The notes beneath the pieces are model-generated. The model had not been told where the DNA came from. It did no database searches and saw only the letters and a program-made list of their open reading frames with translations. From Neoluteolibacter marinus (GTDB lineage: Bacteria; Verrucomicrobiota; Verrucomicrobiia; Verrucomicrobiales; Akkermansiaceae), in the NCBI RefSeq assembly GCF_014904755.1, contig NZ_JACZFQ010000052.1, positions 1 through 64,000 of the forward strand: DNA of 64,000 nucleotides, read 5' to 3'. Positions 22,827 to 30,053 of the stretch are shown piece after piece (position 1 is the first letter of the stretch; each line of letters opens with the position of its first letter). The position numbers were made by a program, and so were the translations under genes.

Positions 22827-23768
22827 TCAGCAGCGACGGTCCATGCCGTCCAGCGAGGGGTAGATTTCGGCGATCTTGATCGCGGTTTTCAGGACCGAGG
22901 CGTGTTTCTCCCCCGCACGGACGAAGATCGAGTAGCTGTAGGCGTCCGGAAGCAGGAACTCGAAGGTCTTCACGACGCCCAGCCCGGTGGCCTCGAGCGA
23001 CATCCGGCGCTCGGCGTCGCCGGGGAAAATCATGACCCCCAGTCCGACGCAGCAACTTTCCAGGGCGGCGGCCTCGTCGTCGAAAACCAGGACGTCCGGT
23101 GGCAACGCCCCGTAGGAGTCGAGGCACCAGCGCTCGAGGAAGGGCTGATAGCCCGGGACCAGGCGTTCGCCGGGGATGAGGATGGTAGAGCGGAGGGCCT
23201 CCGGGAACCGGAAGTTCCGGGTGTCGAAATCGAAGTAGGCCGGGTTCCACGCGAGGGTGGTGCCCTTCTGGTGCTCAAGGTCGTAGCGCTGCAGCTGCGG
23301 CTGATCCCCGGCGTGCAGGAAGGTTCCGGTGATGACCAGGTCCACCTCGTCCTGGCGCAGGGCTTCGTCCCACGTGCGTCCGGTGCCGGGCCCGACGATC
23401 TCCAGCGGTGCGAGCTGGTTGGCCGGCTGGCGGAGGTAGTCCCGGATCCGCCCGCCGGCGATCGAGGTGTCGATCATCACCTTCACCGCGCCGCTGGATT
23501 CGCGGTGGAGCCTTTCCATCCTGACTCCGAGGCGGCGGTGCTCGACGAGGATCCGGCGCGCTTGTTCGAGGAGGCCCGCCCCGTCGCGGGTCAACTGGAG
23601 CCCGTCGGGATGGCGGGAGAACAGGCGCAAACCGATCGAGTTCTCCAGTTTGGCGACCCGCAGGCTTGCCGCGGGCTGGGAGATTTTCTGGGCGCGGGCG
23701 ACTTCGGAAAAGCTGCCGCAGTCGGCCAACCTCACGAAGGTTTCCAGGCTGGGGAGGTCAAATTCCAC
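22827..23768 (-). CDS. LysR-family transcriptional regulator (second of pair)
   Basis: A 313-aa LysR regulator. The N-terminal winged helix has the typical LETFVRLADCGSFSEVARAQKISQPAASLRVAKLENSIGLRLFSR. The C-terminal effector domain (LVITGTF, WCLDSYGALPPDVLVFDDEAAALESCCVGLGV) is family-like but with a two-Cys stretch at LESCCVGLG. Its start overlaps the end of the upstream LysR gene by 11 nt. Confidence 0.88.
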   Translation of the reverse strand: MEFDLPSLETFVRLADCGSFSEVARAQKISQPAASLRVAKLENSIGLRLFSRHPDGLQLTRDGAGLLEQARRILVEHRRLGVRMERLHRESSGAVKVMIDTSIAGGRIRDYLRQPANQLAPLEIVGPGTGRTWDEALRQDEVDLVITGTFLHAGDQPQLQRYDLEHQKGTTLAWNPAYFDFDTRNFRFPEALRSTILIPGERLVPGYQPFLERWCLDSYGALPPDVLVFDDEAAALESCCVGLGVMIFPGDAERRMSLEATGLGVVKTFEFLLPDAYSYSIFVRAGEKHASVLKTAIKIAEIYPSLDGMDRRC

Positions 23769-24654
23769 GGGCGGGTGGGTTGAGGGCCCGGTGCATCTGG
23801 TCGACCGTCGAAGGCAGGAATTCGTAGGGATGTTGTTTCAAGTACGAGACGTTGAGGGGAAAGCCGACCTCGGAGTCCAGGCGCACGAAGTTCACCTGGG
23901 GCAAGCGTCGGAAGGACACCGGGCGCACGCAGACGACCGCGTCGGTCCCGGGTGAGCGCGAGTCTTCGGCCCAATCGATGAACTGGTTCTGGGAGCACAA
24001 GCGGCCTTCACCCGCGCCGTGATCCTGGATCTGTCGGAGCGTCTCCAGGGAGCGCTTGGGGCCGGCGAAGGTCGCCAGCGACCAGCTTCGTTCCGACAGT
24101 TGGCATGGTTGGATGGCCTCGGTTTCGGGCGGCTCCTTCAGGCAGGCCACGGCGAGGGAGATCGGCGGCAACTCGCGGGTTTCGAGCCGCCGGCCGGCGA
24201 CCCCGTCGACCGAGAACACCAGATCGCAGCTTCCCGACTCCAGAGCGGCCCGGCCTTCGTCCACCTTGACCTCGACGAAGGAAACCCGGAACTGCGGGTT
24301 GTCCCGCACCGAGTTGAAAAGATGGCCGAAATGGCGGGTGTTGAAGATGCTCCGGTCGGCCCCCAGGCGCAGGACCCGGCCGGTTTGGTGGATCTTCCGG
24401 ACGGCGGCCTCGAAGCCCCGGATCTCGTCGAGCAGCGACGACATCTCCCGCTCGAAATGCAGCGCGGTGGTCGTCGGCTTGAGCTCACCCCGGTCGCGGA
24501 CTTCGAAAAGCTTCTCGCCCAATTCCTCTTCCATCAGCTGCCAAACCCGGCGGACGTTCGACCGGCTGGTGCGAAGTTCCAACGAAGCACGGCAGGCCGA
24601 GCCCTCTGCCATGAGCGCGGTGAAAAATCGTATCTGCTGGAAATCAATCTCCAT
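23758..24654 (-). CDS. LysR-family transcriptional regulator (first of pair)
   Basis: A 298-aa LysR-like regulator with a less canonical helix-turn-helix: QIRFFTALMAEGSACRASLELRTSRSNVRRVWQLMEEELGEKLFEV. Start ATG 24654; a TTG one codon upstream is possible. The effector domain has LGADRSIFNTRHFGHLF, and the rest is poorly conserved. A strong sigma70-like promoter lies directly upstream. The two LysR genes form an overlapping pair, which is unusual; each regulator normally stands next to its target. Confidence 0.8.
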   Translation of the reverse strand: MEIDFQQIRFFTALMAEGSACRASLELRTSRSNVRRVWQLMEEELGEKLFEVRDRGELKPTTTALHFEREMSSLLDEIRGFEAAVRKIHQTGRVLRLGADRSIFNTRHFGHLFNSVRDNPQFRVSFVEVKVDEGRAALESGSCDLVFSVDGVAGRRLETRELPPISLAVACLKEPPETEAIQPCQLSERSWSLATFAGPKRSLETLRQIQDHGAGEGRLCSQNQFIDWAEDSRSPGTDAVVCVRPVSFRRLPQVNFVRLDSEVGFPLNVSYLKQHPYEFLPSTVDQMHRALNPPARGI

Positions 24655-24678
24655 CAAGCGGGGGAATACGGGCAGGGC

Positions 24679-24706
24679 ATATAATTATATTCATCTTAAT
24701 TGTCAA
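24679..24706 (-). promoter_or_regulatory. Sigma70-like promoter of the LysR pair
   Basis: On the minus strand: TTGACA (24706-24701), a 16-nt spacer, and TTATAT (24684-24679). The AT-rich island 24678-24712 contrasts with the GC-rich surroundings. ATG 24654 is 24 nt after the -10. Confidence 0.6.
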
Positions 24707-24888
24707 TAAACTGACGAATCTGGCGTTAACAGGTGACAGGACTCCCGGGTCGCAGCGGGAAAGGAGGAGACCGTGTGCGACCTGCCAAATCGGTTTGCCG
24801 AAGCGGACGGACTTATGGCCCGAACTTTCGGACGGCTGACGGATCCGTGCTTTTCGTTGAACTGGTCCGCGGTAAGGTTTCCGTCACG

Positions 24889-25779
24889 ATGAGATGGCTC
24901 GCATGGATATTCTATCTTGGGGTGGTGACCTGCCTGCGGGCCGAGCAGGAAACGGTGGTGGAGGCCGAGCCGTCGCCCGGATTCATTCGTGTGGCGGAGG
25001 CGGACGACGCGACGCGGCTGCAGACCGCGGTGGTCAAGTTCACCAAGGGTGAGGCGAGCGTCGAGTTGGTGGGGGCGGTCCACATCGCGGACCGCAAGTA
25101 CTACCAAGCCCTCAACAAGCGCTTCGAAGCGTACGACGCGCTGTTGTTTGAAGGCATCGGCGGCGGCAAGCCGGCTGCCGGCATCGCCGCGGAAAAAGAA
25201 GCCCCTGTGGCCCCGGACGTGGACCCCGGGGTCCCGCGCCGGAAGGGCAAGCTCGACGGATTGCACACCGCGTATGAGTCCGGGGCCAGATGGCTCGGGC
25301 TTTCGTACCAGATGAAGGAGATCGACTATGGGAAGGCCAACTTTGTCCATGCCGACCTCAGCATGGACGAGTTCATCGCCCTGCAAGCCGAGCGCGGGGA
25401 GTCATTGATCGGCTTCGCCCTCAAGGCGGGGCTCAAGAAGCCGGAAGGAGAACCGGTCAAGGAGCCCAACTCCTTCAAGATGCTCACTTCGCTGGTCCGC
25501 GGCGACAAGGATGGCTTGAAGCGGGAGCTGGTTCACAGCCTCGGTGCCGGCGACGATCAGGTGGCGGCGCTGGCCGGCGATAACGTCATCATCGGCGACC
25601 GCAACGCAAAGTGCCTGCAGGTGCTGGATCGCGAGGTGCTGGCCGGCCGGAAGAAGCTGGGGATCTTCTACGGGGCCGCCCATTTCCCGGACATGACCCG
25701 GCGCCTGCGCGAGAGCGGGTGGGCCGAGGGGGAACTCGAGTGGCTGACCGCCTGGGAAATCGGCAAGCCGGAGGAATGA
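24889..25779 (+). CDS. TraB/PrgY-type (GumN-like) secreted protein
   Basis: A 296-aa protein with a signal peptide (MRWLAWIFYLGVVTCLRA). TraB-family landmarks are VELVGAVHIADRKYY, LLFEGIG, GDRNAKCLQVL and LGIFYGAAHFPDM. The conserved His and Glu residues suggest a metal-dependent peptidase-like activity, as proposed for TraB/PrgY in pheromone shutdown. ATG 24889 gives the signal peptide; a reading from 24733 adds a non-conserved leader. A hairpin lies after it, and the neighbour on the other strand is convergent. Confidence 0.75.
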   Translation: MRWLAWIFYLGVVTCLRAEQETVVEAEPSPGFIRVAEADDATRLQTAVVKFTKGEASVELVGAVHIADRKYYQALNKRFEAYDALLFEGIGGGKPAAGIAAEKEAPVAPDVDPGVPRRKGKLDGLHTAYESGARWLGLSYQMKEIDYGKANFVHADLSMDEFIALQAERGESLIGFALKAGLKKPEGEPVKEPNSFKMLTSLVRGDKDGLKRELVHSLGAGDDQVAALAGDNVIIGDRNAKCLQVLDREVLAGRKKLGIFYGAAHFPDMTRRLRESGWAEGELEWLTAWEIGKPEE

Positions 25780-25794
25780 CGGGGGCCTAGGGTG

Positions 25795-25825
25795 GTGGCG
25801 GTGCCGGCTGAACCGACACCGCCAC
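25795..25825. terminator. Hairpin between convergent genes
   Basis: GTGGCGGTG (25795-25803) pairs with CACCGCCAC (25817-25825), extended by CGG/CCG with one C-A mismatch and a 5-nt loop. No T-tract on either strand. It lies between two convergent genes and could end both transcripts. Confidence 0.5.
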
Positions 25826-25903
25826 TCCTGCTGTTCCATGCAGCCCCTGATGGGGAGTGTTTTCAAAGGTCGGGGGCCCCAGGTGGACGTCCCGACCGGC
25901 GCC

Positions 25904-27133
25904 TCAGTCGACCCGGACGCGGAGGAAAGCCCGGGGCGTGTCGGTGGTTTGGCCGGGAACGCGGAACGAACGGTATTCCCAGCCTTCCGGCAGTTCAGGC
26001 AAGCCAACCTGGAAGAAGTTGTTGGGGGAGACCTCTGTTACCGCGGCTTCCCAGGTGAGGAGTTCGAAGGAACCCTCGACCCGATAATTCGCACCGTCCT
26101 GCGTCGCGATCTGGTCGCCTCCGTCCGGGGAGAACTCCGCCCCGCTGCGGACCGGGGTGGTCATGACGAACACGGACTCCGGCGGCCCCCCGGCATTGGT
26201 GTTGCCCACGGCGGAATAGACCACCGGCACGTCGCTCACTTCGGGATCGGTGGCGAGGGCGAACTCCTCGATGTTGTTGCGGCCGTCGCCGTCCGGGTCG
26301 GCGTCGGGAAGGCGGTCTTCCTCGTCGGTCAAGCCGGTGTCCTCGATCCACAAGGTGTAGGGATCGATGTAGGTCACCTCGAGGTTCGAGACGGTGGCGA
26401 AGTCGGTACCGATGCCGAGCACGGTCGAGGGGAGTGCGGCGCTTGCGGTGAAACGCACCTTGCCGGCGCCCGCCGGAACCGTTTCTCCGGTCTGGAACTG
26501 CACCGTGGCCGTACCCGAGCCGGCCGGAGCACCGATGATTTCAATCAGCTCGATGCCGAGGATGTTCGCCACCGTGCCGCCTCCGGAGTAGCCGATCGAC
26601 GCGCCTGAGCCGTCGAGGAGTTCGATGCCGAAGGACGGGGCGATGCCCAGGGTTGAATTCAGCAGGTTGCCTCCGCCATCGACGTCGAAGCTCACGCGGT
26701 AAACCGAATTCGGCTGCAAGGTCAGCTCGTTGCCCGAATCATCGAAGGTCGCGGTGGCGGACCAGGACAGGTCAAGCGCGGTGCCAACGCCCAGCGCTCC
26801 CAGCAAGCTGCTCGACGGGGCATTGCTGAGGCGGAATTCCAGCTCGTCGCCCGTCAGGGCCACCTGGGCACCGGTCTGGGTGACAGTGACACCCAGGGCA
26901 CTCAAGCGGGCGCCGCCGGCCGCGGTGGCGTCCCAGTGGTCGCCGAGCGTTCCGGTGGCCGTGCCGCCGAGGGTGAGATCGAGGATGCCCGGGGGCGGGG
27001 GAGTGACGGTCACGTCGCCGGCAGGTCCGAAAAGGTCCGGATAACTGGTCCCGTCGACGAGCGGGAGTGTGGCGTGTGCTGTGCCGAGGAGGGCTGCAGT
27101 TGAAAACAGGGTGAGGGAAGGACAGATTTTCAT
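25904..27133 (-). CDS. Secreted beta-rich protein with C-terminal Ca-binding-like motif
   Basis: A 409-aa exported protein. Signal peptide MKICPSLTLFSTAALLGTAHA, then a large beta-sandwich region with many Gly/Ser/Thr (GDELEFRLSNAPSSSLLG and VGKVRF-type strands). Near residue 290 the motif DADPDGDGRNNIEEFALATDP occurs, a calcium-binding-like repeat found near the C-terminus of many Verrucomicrobia secreted proteins. The last 90 residues form a small domain (VRSGAEFSPDGGDQ to FRVPGQTTDTPRAFLRVRV). Not recognised beyond this. Confidence 0.65.
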   Translation of the reverse strand: MKICPSLTLFSTAALLGTAHATLPLVDGTSYPDLFGPAGDVTVTPPPPGILDLTLGGTATGTLGDHWDATAAGGARLSALGVTVTQTGAQVALTGDELEFRLSNAPSSSLLGALGVGTALDLSWSATATFDDSGNELTLQPNSVYRVSFDVDGGGNLLNSTLGIAPSFGIELLDGSGASIGYSGGGTVANILGIELIEIIGAPAGSGTATVQFQTGETVPAGAGKVRFTASAALPSTVLGIGTDFATVSNLEVTYIDPYTLWIEDTGLTDEEDRLPDADPDGDGRNNIEEFALATDPEVSDVPVVYSAVGNTNAGGPPESVFVMTTPVRSGAEFSPDGGDQIATQDGANYRVEGSFELLTWEAAVTEVSPNNFFQVGLPELPEGWEYRSFRVPGQTTDTPRAFLRVRVD

Positions 27134-27309
27134 GCAACGCCACCCATCTCCCGGTCGCGCTTCAGTCGCAACGCGCTGCTGGTACTTTTTGTTTATAGTC
27201 AGATAACGCGAACTGAAGTTTTGAGACTTTCCATGGGTCCACGCGAGCATCGCCGGTGCTCCTTCCGGCGGGGATTTCCGGGGGCCGGGAGATCCCAACC
27301 CCTTCCCCT

Positions 27310-27338
27310 TTGACATTCCGGGAGGCGGGAACCACGCT
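27310..27338 (+). promoter_or_regulatory. Possible promoter of lpdA
   Basis: A perfect -35 TTGACA (27310-27315) lies 55 nt before lpdA. At a 17-nt spacer the -10 would be CACGCT (27333-27338), which matches only the two most important positions (A2, T6). Weak call. Confidence 0.3.
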
Positions 27339-27370
27339 CCGCGCGAACTCCCAACAGCATCCCTAAAATC

Positions 27371-28753
27371 ATGGCCTACGATCTCATCGTCATCGGCGGC
27401 GGCCCGGCCGGCTACGTCGCCGCCATCCGCGCCGCCCAACTCGGTAAAAAAGTCGCCTGCGTCGAGGCGGACCGTGCCGGCGGCACCTGCCTGAACTGGG
27501 GCTGCATCCCGACCAAGGCGCTGCTCAAGAACGCCGAGCTGTACCACACGCTCACCCACAAGGCCAAGGAGTTCGGCCTGTCCTTCGACAATCTCCAGTT
27601 CGACTGGTCCGCCGTGGTCGGCCGCTCGCGCAAGGTCTCCGACCGCCTCGCCGGCGGCATCGAGTTCCTCTTCAAGAAGAACAAGGTCGACTACGTCCGT
27701 GGCCACGGCGCGCTGCTCGGCAACGGCAAGGTGGAAGTCACCGCCGCCGACGGCTCGAAGCAGACCGCCGAAGCCAAGCAGATCATCATCGCCACCGGTG
27801 CCAAGTCCCGCCCGCTGCCGCCGCTGCCCTTCAACGGCACCACGGTCATCGGATCCAAGGAGGCGATGACCCTCGAGAAGCAGCCGAAGAGCATGATCAT
27901 CATCGGCGCCGGCGCGATCGGGGCCGAGTTCGCCTACATCTACAACGCCTACGGCACCAAGGTGACTGTCGTCGAAATGCTGGCGCGCATGCTGCCGGTG
28001 GAGGACGACGAGATCGGCGACGCCCTGGAAAAATCCTTCACCAAGCAGGGCATCCGCTGCCTGGTGAACACCAAGATCACCAAGACCGAGGTCAAGGGCA
28101 GCCAGGTCGAGGTCACCGTCGAAGGTCCGAAGGAGAACGGCGTGCTCACCGCCGACGTGGTGCTGGTCGCCATCGGCGTGCAGCCCGTCTTGCCCGGCGG
28201 CCAGCAGCCGGAACTCACCGACCGCGGCTTCGTCAAGGTCGGCGACCGCTACGAGACCTCGATCCCGAACGTCTATGCGATCGGCGACGTCAGCGGCCCG
28301 CCGCTGCTTGCCCATACGGCGTCCTTCGAGGCGCTGCAGTGCGTCGACGGCCTCTATGTCGAGGGTCACAAGGTCCGCAAGGTGACCAATTTCCCCGGCT
28401 GCACCTACTGCCACCCGCAGGTCGCCTCGGTCGGCAAGACCGAGCGCGCGCTCAAGGAGGAAGGCGTCGAGTACAAGGTCGGCAAGATCCCGTTCATGGC
28501 CATCGGCAAGGCGATCGCCGCCGGCGAGCCGGACGGTTTCGCCAAGCTGATCTACGGCAAGAAGCACGGGGAGCTGCTCGGTGCCCACATCATCGGTGAC
28601 AATGCCACCGAGCTGATCGCCGAGATGGGCCTGGCACTCGACCAGGAACTGACCGCCGACGAGATCCACGCCACCATCCACGCCCACCCGACGATGAGCG
28701 AGGTGATCCACGAGGCGACCCTCGCCGCCGACGGCCACGCGATCCACTTCTGA
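27371..28753 (+). CDS. lpdA: Dihydrolipoyl dehydrogenase
   Basis: FAD-dependent disulfide oxidoreductase, E3 of 2-oxo-acid dehydrogenase complexes, 460 aa. FAD motif VIGGGPAGYVAAI at residues 7-19; the redox pair Cys40 and Cys45 in GGTCLNWGCIPTK; NAD motif IIIGAGAIGAEFA; the second FAD motif VYAIGDVSG; and the catalytic His in HAHPTMSE near the C-terminus. It stands alone, so its E1/E2 partners are elsewhere. The leader has AACTCCC AACAGCA, two phased heptads, ending AATC-ATG as in atpC. Confidence 0.94.
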   Translation: MAYDLIVIGGGPAGYVAAIRAAQLGKKVACVEADRAGGTCLNWGCIPTKALLKNAELYHTLTHKAKEFGLSFDNLQFDWSAVVGRSRKVSDRLAGGIEFLFKKNKVDYVRGHGALLGNGKVEVTAADGSKQTAEAKQIIIATGAKSRPLPPLPFNGTTVIGSKEAMTLEKQPKSMIIIGAGAIGAEFAYIYNAYGTKVTVVEMLARMLPVEDDEIGDALEKSFTKQGIRCLVNTKITKTEVKGSQVEVTVEGPKENGVLTADVVLVAIGVQPVLPGGQQPELTDRGFVKVGDRYETSIPNVYAIGDVSGPPLLAHTASFEALQCVDGLYVEGHKVRKVTNFPGCTYCHPQVASVGKTERALKEEGVEYKVGKIPFMAIGKAIAAGEPDGFAKLIYGKKHGELLGAHIIGDNATELIAEMGLALDQELTADEIHATIHAHPTMSEVIHEATLAADGHAIHF

Positions 28754-28775
28754 GCGGAACCGCTTTCACGACCAG

Positions 28776-28807
28776 GCCGCCCCGGGAAACCGCGGGCGGC
28801 TTTTTTG
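28776..28807 (+). terminator. Rho-independent terminator after lpdA
   Basis: GCCGCCC (28776-28782) and GGGCGGC (28794-28800), followed by six T residues. Ends lpdA. Confidence 0.88.
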
Positions 28808-29001
28808 TCATCCGGGAAAACAAGCGCGCCGCCCCCGTGGTGAGGGCGACGCGTGTCAATGAGCTCGAGTTGTTTGCTCCGGTCGACCGGTGAAGGATCT
28901 GAATGGGGGGGGAGGGCGAGCCGTCTGCCGGTGGTCGGGAACGCTGGCAGCTTCCCTGAATCCGGCATGCGTGAGAATACGCAGGATCGCGTACGCCACG
29001 C

Positions 29002-29745
29002 TCAGGAGCCCGGATCGCTCCGCACGGCCGCGGTGCGGGTTTCGGCACCGGTCTTGCGGAGGATGTTCTCGACGTGCTTGTCGACAGTGCGGGGCGAGCA
29101 GCCGAGGATGACGCCGATCTCCGCGTTGCGCTTGCCCTCCCGCAGCCAGCGGAAGACCTCGCCTTCACGCGGCGTCAACGGCTCGCCGCCAGCGGCTGCG
29201 ACCAGACGGTCGATCCGGTCGATCCGGCACATGTTGCGATGGGCCAGCGCGATGTGGCGCGCGGCCAGCCCCAGCAAGGTCTTGGCCCGCTCCGGGATGG
29301 CGAGGTCGCGGTTGATGGTGAGATTGGAAATCCAGCCCGGCCGGGACAGGATCACCTGCACCTGGTGCCTGATCTCGAAGGGACGGTGGATGTCCTGATA
29401 GAAGTCGGTGCGATGGAACTCCCGCCTCGGCATCAGGTCGGCGATGTCCACCACCGGTCCGGTGCCGCCGTTCTGGATGTAGTTGTAGATGGGGTTCTGG
29501 CGGTAGACTTCCATCAGGCGCGCGACCATCTTGCCGACCCCGGCCGTGTCCGCGGGCAGGTTGTGGTCGAAGGCATAGTGGCCGCTGCTTTCTTCGATCT
29601 GGTCGAAAGTGACGATTGCTCCGGGAAGCAACTCCTCGGTGACCCGCACCAGTTGTTTGCCGAACTCCCCCGCGGCCACCGGTTCCTGCAACCCGGCAAT
29701 GAAGTCGAGCAGGCGCTGGTAGTCCGAATGGCCGAGCCGTTCCAT
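29002..29745 (-). CDS. LuxR-family transcriptional regulator (orphan)
   Basis: A 247-aa regulator with the C-terminal LuxR helix-turn-helix: LTPREGEVFRWLREGKRNAEIGVILGCSPRTVDKHVENILRKTGAE (about residues 190-235). The N-terminal ~180 residues resemble no named sensor; there is no receiver or PAS motif, and no typical AHL-binding Trp/Tyr pattern I can confirm. ATG 29745 is preceded by a 20-bp dyad. It is divergent from the TonB receptor operon 308 bp away. No luxI-like gene is in the window. Confidence 0.85.
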   Translation of the reverse strand: MERLGHSDYQRLLDFIAGLQEPVAAGEFGKQLVRVTEELLPGAIVTFDQIEESSGHYAFDHNLPADTAGVGKMVARLMEVYRQNPIYNYIQNGGTGPVVDIADLMPRREFHRTDFYQDIHRPFEIRHQVQVILSRPGWISNLTINRDLAIPERAKTLLGLAARHIALAHRNMCRIDRIDRLVAAAGGEPLTPREGEVFRWLREGKRNAEIGVILGCSPRTVDKHVENILRKTGAETRTAAVRSDPGS

Positions 29746-29760
29746 GCGAATCCCGATTCT

Positions 29761-29780
29761 AACCGTTCCAGAGGACGGTT
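29761..29780. promoter_or_regulatory. 20-bp lux-box-sized dyad
   Basis: AACCGT (29761-29766) and ACGGTT (29775-29780) are perfect arms with an 8-nt gap, giving a 20-bp element, the size of classical lux boxes. It starts 16 bp upstream of the LuxR-like gene's ATG, a position expected for autoregulation. The sequence is not the Vibrio lux box. Confidence 0.5.
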
Positions 29781-30020
29781 CAAGCGGCCTGTCGCCATGG
29801 GCGGCCTCACTTTGGAACCGTTCGATTTGAAGGAATCGCGCGGCAGCTCGGGTAGGGCGCGACCGCCCCCGGTCGGCCGCGAGGCGGGAGAAGGGCCAGC
29901 CGTCGGGGGCGCCCGACCCTACCGCTTGCAGCCCTCCAAGATGAGATAGCCCTGGGGTGGCACATGCCCGGAAATCTTTGCGAATTGACAGCCCACGAAC
30001 AAAATGGCCCTCTCGCTCTA

Positions 30021-30037
30021 TTGCGAACGCGTCGCAA
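30021..30037. promoter_or_regulatory. 17-bp dyad in TonB receptor leader
   Basis: TTGCGA (30021-30026), ACGCG, TCGCAA (30032-30037), ending 16 nt before ATG 30054. It could be an operator or a small hairpin affecting translation. Confidence 0.5.
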
Positions 30038-30053
30038 CAGCAATTGGAGCACC

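Larger units (their letters stand above)
29746..30053. other. Divergent regulatory region between luxR-like gene and TonB receptor
   Basis: 308 bp with no gene. Contains a 20-bp dyad next to the LuxR start (29761-29780), a smaller dyad GAATC-cc-GATTC at 29748-29759, a lone TTGACA at 29985-29990 without a clear -10, and a 17-bp dyad in the TonB leader (30021-30037). No Fur box was recognised. The middle part, about 29790-29980, shows nothing I can support. Confidence 0.6.

Noticed and set aside
22729-23250. N-terminal extension of ispG
   Set aside because: The extra 174 codons overlap the LysR gene's complementary strand and have a skewed Arg/Pro composition; the conserved IspG start is near ATG 22728.
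25904-28747. A 947-codon minus-strand open frame across lpdA
   Set aside because: It continues from the true 409-aa secreted protein (start 27133) back through lpdA only because high-GC antisense frames lack stops; the lpdA protein is unmistakable on the plus strand.
28808-29001. Possible frameshifted C-terminus of the LuxR gene (AYAILRILTHAGF in another frame)
   Set aside because: LuxR-type proteins normally end soon after the HVENILRK helix, so the observed stop is fine and no error is needed.
29746-30053. Fur box for the TonB receptor
   Set aside because: No GATAATGATAATCATTATC-like sequence could be found in this interval by eye.
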